Positions 15,980 to 19,333 of a stretch of 19,333 nt of DNA are shown in pieces. This DNA is from JAQUBU01 sp036677685 (GTDB lineage: Bacteria; Bacillota; Syntrophomonadia; Syntrophomonadales; Syntrophomonadaceae). Made by a program: the position numbers and the translations under genes. Position 1 is the stretch's first letter. Every line of letters starts with the position of its first letter. The notes beneath the pieces are model-generated. The model was not told the DNA's origin. It ran no database searches and saw only the letters and a list, made by a program, of their open reading frames with translations. Location of the stretch: NCBI GenBank assembly GCA_036677685.1, contig JAVBWA010000018.1:1-19333 (forward strand), in the 5' to 3' direction.

Positions 15980-16143
15980 CTAGTACTCTGTTAAATCTAA
16001 TTCTGTGTATAAATCGGCGAGGGAAATTTTCTAGGAAAGGCGGAGGAATGAGTAATACTGGACGTATTGCGATTGGCGACAACGCAGTCATATGAAAATT
16101 TAACCGACGAGAATATATAGAATTAAGTTTAACAGAGTACTAG
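15980..16143. repeat. Inverted-repeat element with 25-bp termini and structured core (MITE-like)
   Basis: The outer arms, 15980-16004 and 16119-16143, are inverted copies matching at 23 of 25 positions, with CTAG at both tips. Wobble pairing extends the stem inward by about six more pairs. The core has a second long-range pairing (AAATTTTC with GAAAATTT) and two local hairpins, AATAC-TGGAC-GTATT and GCG...CGC. No coding frame or clear target-site duplication is visible. The core words (AAGGCGGAGGAA, CTGGACGTATT, CGACAACGCAG) match my recollection of a dispersed intergenic repeat in Clostridia; this is unverified. Confidence 0.65.
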
Positions 16144-16217
16144 CCCTAATTATTATTTTAGAATATGCAATTTTGTCTTGCTTACACAGCTTTTATTACC
16201 TATTATGTGAATATAAC

Positions 16218-16353
16218 GAGGCGAGAAGATGTCCCCCACTTTTTAAGTGGTCGGGTACTATTAACAAACCAGGCGACGGATTCTGATCGCCCGCCTTGTT
16301 GCAGCGGTGTGGTGAAACTGCTCCGCACTTTCTTCCGGTGCTTAAGCCGGGAG
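16218..16353 (+). ncRNA. Structured RNA-like element, copy 2 (unassigned)
   Basis: This is the second copy of the element seen at 1610-1748, here on the plus strand. Stems visible are CCACTT/AAGTGG inside CCC/GGG, GGCGA/TCGCC, GTGTGG/CCGCAC, and the final CTTCCGG/CCGGGAG (16332-16338 with 16347-16353) around a TGCTTAAG loop. Compared with copy 1, paired bases in the final stem change together (TA/TA to CGG/CCG), which supports selection on structure. No start codon follows it at ribosome-binding distance. It lies about 200 bp upstream of the sigma-54 activator on the same strand. Independent small RNA, distant leader or repeat are all open. Confidence 0.45.
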
Positions 16354-16560
16354 TGTTTAATCTAAACCTGATATATTATGCAACTTGATTTTTTTGAAAG
16401 AAATAATTCAGGAAATGCAACATAATAATCAGCTTTAATCTTACAAATGCTCAATGCCGCCTGTATGCTTCTTTCTCACCTGCACTGAATTTATTACTGC
16501 CGAAGAGATAAAACTACTTTGTACAAATCTACCTAGATATTCTTAACTTAACAAATATAA

Positions 16561-18681
16561 ATGGGTTGTGAGGATATGCATTTGAAAGTATATGAAGTGA
16601 TGAACCCGCGAATACTGCCTTTAAAAGCGAAACAGACACTTGGCGAAGTGTATCGTTTGTTTGTGGATTTTGAACTGGATGCATCTCCGGTTATTAATGA
16701 TGATGGCGAACCTATTGGCTTAATCATCAAAAACCGCCTGTTGGAAGTTCTGGCTGAGCAGGAGTCAAGAGAAACCGAGATAAACCAAATAATGCAAAAA
16801 CATCAGGGAGTCATTTATTATGACGATGAGGTTCCCGATATACGAAAACAGAAATTTACCTGTCGCCCTGTATTAAGGAATGGGCAGTTGGTGGGAATGC
16901 TATATTACAATGACGTTCTCAAAGCACGGGCTCTGCAATTGGAGCAGGAAAAAGAAGAGATAGAAGCGGCTATCGATGCAGTATACAACCCGGTAATCGA
17001 AATTGACAGTGATTATAAGATTAAGGTATTCAACCGGCAAGCCTCCAAACTCCTGGGTATAGAGACGGAAAAAGCCCGTGGCGCCAATGCACACGAAATA
17101 CTGGCCGGAAGTGAAGTCCTTGATGCCTTGATCTATGGCTCACACAATCCGCTGCCATCCAACAAAATGGTGATCGGAACCCGCAGTTTTTTGCCATATC
17201 GCAATAATGTCATGAAAAAGGATAATGTGATCGGCTCGGTCATGGTGCTGCGGGAGATATCAGAATTTGAAGCTCTGGTCAAGGAATCGGAGTACACCAA
17301 GAAGCTCAATCGTGAGTTGGATGCTATTATCGAATCTTCTTTTGATGGGTTGTATGTAACTGATGGGGAAGCCAACACCCTGATGCTGAACAGCGGTTTT
17401 CAAAGAATTACCGGGATAAGCGAGGAAGAGTGTCTGGGACGCAACATGGCAGATCTGGTAAAAGAAGGGGTGTTTTCCCGCTCCGGTACGCTGCTGGCTC
17501 TGGAAAAAAGAGAGCGGGTGACTATTTCGATGGTAGCCCGTACCGGCAATGAACTTCTGGTAACCAGCAATCCCATTTTTGATGAAGAAGGTAATATAAT
17601 TCTGGTGGTAACCAATGTCCGTGATATCACGGAATTGAATAATTTGGAGCGCAAGTTGGAACAGGTTGAAGGTTTAACCCGTTTTTACCTGACTGAACTG
17701 CAATCGCTAAAACTCCAGACCTCCCGGCAATTAGTGTTCAATTCAAGCAAAATGAAAGAGTTGCTAAATACGGTCTTAAGAGTTACCGGAGTTGATTCCA
17801 CAGTGCTTATTCAAGGGGAGTCCGGGGTGGGCAAGGAATTGATTGCAGAGATTATCCATTCCAACAGCAATCGTAAGGATGGCCCAATGGTCAAGGTTAA
17901 CTGCGGTGCTATACCTGAAAACCTCCTGGAGTCGGAGCTTTTTGGTTATGAGGCGGGGGCTTTTACCGGAGCCAGCAAGACCGGCAAGGTTGGTCTTTTT
18001 GAGTTTGCTCAGGGTGGAACATTATTTCTGGATGAGATTGGCGATATGCCTTTGAACTTACAGGTTAAATTGCTGCGGGTGCTTCAGGACAAAGAGATAA
18101 ACCGGGTGGGCGGCGAGCAGCCGATTAAGGTAGATATAAGGATATTGGCAGGCACCAATCGCAATTTGGTTGAGATGATTGCCAACCATCAATTTCGACT
18201 TGATTTATATTACCGGCTTAATGTAATTCCTATTCTTGTACCCCCTTTGCGGGAGCGCAGAGAGGATATTCCGGTACTGATCAACTATTTTATTAAGACT
18301 TTCAGCCGGAAATACCAGATGAACAAACGACTGCACAAGACGGTAATAGATGTATTAACTGAATATGACTGGCCGGGCAATGTCCGGGAACTAGAAAACC
18401 TGATGGAAAGGCTGGTAGTTACAAGTATTAACAATATTATTAACATGCAGGATTTACCGGCTTCATTTAAAATTCCCCCGGCCAAGATCAGCAGTGAACA
18501 TGAATTGATACCTTTGCGCGAGGCTGTTGAAAACACCGAACGGCAGTTGCTGGAAAGTGCTTTTGCGCGGTATCGTTCCAGCTATCAAGTAGCGGAAGCT
18601 TTAAAGGTAAACCAGTCCACCATTATTCGCAAAGCCTCAAAATATGGAATTCGGCGTAGGGATGGGCGGATAGTTGAATAA
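16561..18681 (+). CDS. CBS-PAS-PAS sigma-54-dependent transcriptional activator (AAA+, Fis-type HTH)
   Basis: Numbering the 706-residue frame from its first ATG: CBS pair at about 9-122, PAS at 130-235, second PAS at 250-360, and a coiled linker at 355-390. The AAA+ domain follows, with Walker A GESGVGKE at 419-426, GAFTGA at 466-471 (the sigma-54 contact loop) and Walker B GTLFLDEIGD at 486-495, then a Fis-type helix-turn-helix at about 670-697 (SYQVAEALKVNQSTIIRKASKYGI). It should open sigma-54 promoters when the CBS (adenylate-type ligand) or PAS sensors permit. The first ATG (16561) has no ribosome binding site. GAGG at 16570-16573 is only 2 bases from ATG 16576 but 8 from TTG 16582, which would give MKVYEVMNP; the true start may be that TTG. 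It faces a convergent acyl-CoA dehydrogenase gene. Confidence 0.93.
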   Translation: MGCEDMHLKVYEVMNPRILPLKAKQTLGEVYRLFVDFELDASPVINDDGEPIGLIIKNRLLEVLAEQESRETEINQIMQKHQGVIYYDDEVPDIRKQKFTCRPVLRNGQLVGMLYYNDVLKARALQLEQEKEEIEAAIDAVYNPVIEIDSDYKIKVFNRQASKLLGIETEKARGANAHEILAGSEVLDALIYGSHNPLPSNKMVIGTRSFLPYRNNVMKKDNVIGSVMVLREISEFEALVKESEYTKKLNRELDAIIESSFDGLYVTDGEANTLMLNSGFQRITGISEEECLGRNMADLVKEGVFSRSGTLLALEKRERVTISMVARTGNELLVTSNPIFDEEGNIILVVTNVRDITELNNLERKLEQVEGLTRFYLTELQSLKLQTSRQLVFNSSKMKELLNTVLRVTGVDSTVLIQGESGVGKELIAEIIHSNSNRKDGPMVKVNCGAIPENLLESELFGYEAGAFTGASKTGKVGLFEFAQGGTLFLDEIGDMPLNLQVKLLRVLQDKEINRVGGEQPIKVDIRILAGTNRNLVEMIANHQFRLDLYYRLNVIPILVPPLRERREDIPVLINYFIKTFSRKYQMNKRLHKTVIDVLTEYDWPGNVRELENLMERLVVTSINNIINMQDLPASFKIPPAKISSEHELIPLREAVENTERQLLESAFARYRSSYQVAEALKVNQSTIIRKASKYGIRRRDGRIVE

Positions 18682-18698
18682 ATAAAATAAATAAATTT

Positions 18699-18728
18699 CG
18701 GCGGCAGTCCTTTACAGGACTGCCGCCG
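18699..18728. terminator. Hairpin terminator between convergent genes
   Basis: A 13-bp perfect GC-rich stem (CGGCGGCAGTCCT with its complement) closes a TTAC loop 18 bp after the activator's stop. On the plus strand the T-run is poor (CCGTATTAATAA). On the minus strand it is followed by AAATTTATTTATTTT, so it may serve mainly the acyl-CoA dehydrogenase gene coming from the right. Confidence 0.65.
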
Positions 18729-18827
18729 CCGTATTAATAACGTAATGGGGATTCTTGACCGAGTTCCGGGTTAATATTTATAGCTAAAAGCTTTACTTCC
18801 ATGACATTTTGTCATCAAAACACCGAT

Positions 18828-19333
18828 TTACATAAACCCTTCTTCGGCTATGTCAATAGCGCTCTTGTCGCCGGCCTTCATGGACTTCTCGAATCCGAAG
18901 ACATCGGTAACATGGTTCATAATATAGAACTTGGCACTGGCGATTTTGCCCTTGTAGAAATTGGCATCGAAGTGGTCTTCGCCCAGTTCGGCCAGCTTCT
19001 TGGCAGCCAGGAGGGCCTGGGAGAGCAACAGCTTGCCGCAGTAGACTCTCGCGCCGGAATGCATGGTCCGGGTAGCGAAGAGCTGTTTCATTTGCTTATC
19101 GCCGGCTGTCCAGGCAGTATTCATATCAACAATATTTTTGAAAGAAGTCATGGCATCCGCCATCATGGTAAATTCAGCCGCAAATTCGTCAGTCTTCTGA
19201 CTGGCGACGAATTCATCAATTTCTGCAACCCACTTCTTGAAGGGTTCGCCGCCACTCATGGTGAACTTACGGCCGGTATAGTCCTGTGACTGAATGAAGT
19301 TGGTACCTTCCCAGATACCATGGATCACGCAGT
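18828..19333 (-). CDS. Acyl-CoA dehydrogenase, long (about 600-residue) type, C-terminal part only
   Basis: The frame enters at the right edge without a start and ends at 18828. The first visible residues, VIHGIWEGTNFIQSQDYTGRK, carry the catalytic-region pattern (IWEGTN) of acyl-CoA dehydrogenases. After it come about 150 more residues: a helical extension with FKKWVAEIDEFV, ATRTMHSGARVYCGKLLLSQALLAAKKLAELG and FYKGKIASAKFYIMNHV. Short-chain enzymes end soon after this motif, as the one at 7153-8292 does, whereas the long AcdA-like group with a C-terminal extension domain does not. GTG codons near 19326 are internal, not starts. It converges on the sigma-54 activator, which may control it or its operon, but its promoter is outside the window. 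Confidence 0.88.
   Translation of the reverse strand, partial: CVIHGIWEGTNFIQSQDYTGRKFTMSGGEPFKKWVAEIDEFVASQKTDEFAAEFTMMADAMTSFKNIVDMNTAWTAGDKQMKQLFATRTMHSGARVYCGKLLLSQALLAAKKLAELGEDHFDANFYKGKIASAKFYIMNHVTDVFGFEKSMKAGDKSAIDIAEEGFM

Larger units (their letters stand above)
15974..16560. other. Intergenic region upstream of the sigma-54 activator
   Basis: This 587-bp gap contains an inverted-repeat element (15980-16143) and the second structured element (16218-16353), each listed separately. The last 200 bases are AT-rich. They include ATTATG and CATAAT arms around 16373-16427, each with an adjacent ATGCAAC-type word. No firm promoter could be placed. Confidence 0.5.

Overview
The window reads as a chromosomal segment of a low-to-mid GC, anaerobic, Gram-positive-type (Clostridia-like) bacterium. 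Supporting signs are strong GGAGG-type ribosome binding sites, GAAC-N4-GTTC (LexA/DinR type) operators, a lipoprotein solute-binding protein, an Fe-S-type PurF homologue, and two acyl-CoA dehydrogenase genes with a CBS-PAS sigma-54 activator beside one of them. That last combination suggests a fatty-acid-oxidising syntroph of the Syntrophomonas kind. This placement is inference; no marker gene is present.

Layout. 1-1602 (minus): a secreted, repeat-bearing surface protein runs off the left edge, preceded by a PadR regulator. The padR leader contains a structured element (1610-1748) that recurs at 16218-16353. 1925-3267 (plus): an eroded class II glutamine amidotransferase fragment, then an alpha/beta hydrolase of the proline iminopeptidase type. 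3296-5425 (minus): a two-gene radical SAM / DUF4130 DNA-repair operon with SOS-like boxes on both sides of its promoter. 5464-6699 (minus): a multi-pass membrane diguanylate cyclase. 7153-8292 (minus): a short-type acyl-CoA dehydrogenase with a strong terminator. 8930-13031 (plus): a PurF paralogue whose glutaminase site is destroyed, a terminator, then a complete polar amino acid ABC importer (lipoprotein, permease, ATPase). 13169-15973 (plus): a 934-residue GtrA + GT2 + GT39-like membrane fusion. 15980-16353: an inverted-repeat element followed by the second structured element. 16561-18681 (plus): a CBS-PAS-PAS-AAA+-Fis sigma-54 activator. 18828-19333 (minus): the C-terminal part of a long-type acyl-CoA dehydrogenase, cut by the right edge.

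Themes. Several genes are regulatory or signalling (PadR, GGDEF, sigma-54 activator), two are beta-oxidation dehydrogenases, and one operon looks like DNA-damage-inducible repair. The most novel signals are (a) the pair of diverged structured elements with a covarying 3' hairpin, one of which overlaps the padR ribosome binding site, and (b) the PurF paralogue that keeps its PRPP loop and all four Fe-S cysteines but has lost the catalytic cysteine and the glutamine-binding residues. I saw no tRNA, rRNA, CRISPR array or transposase gene.
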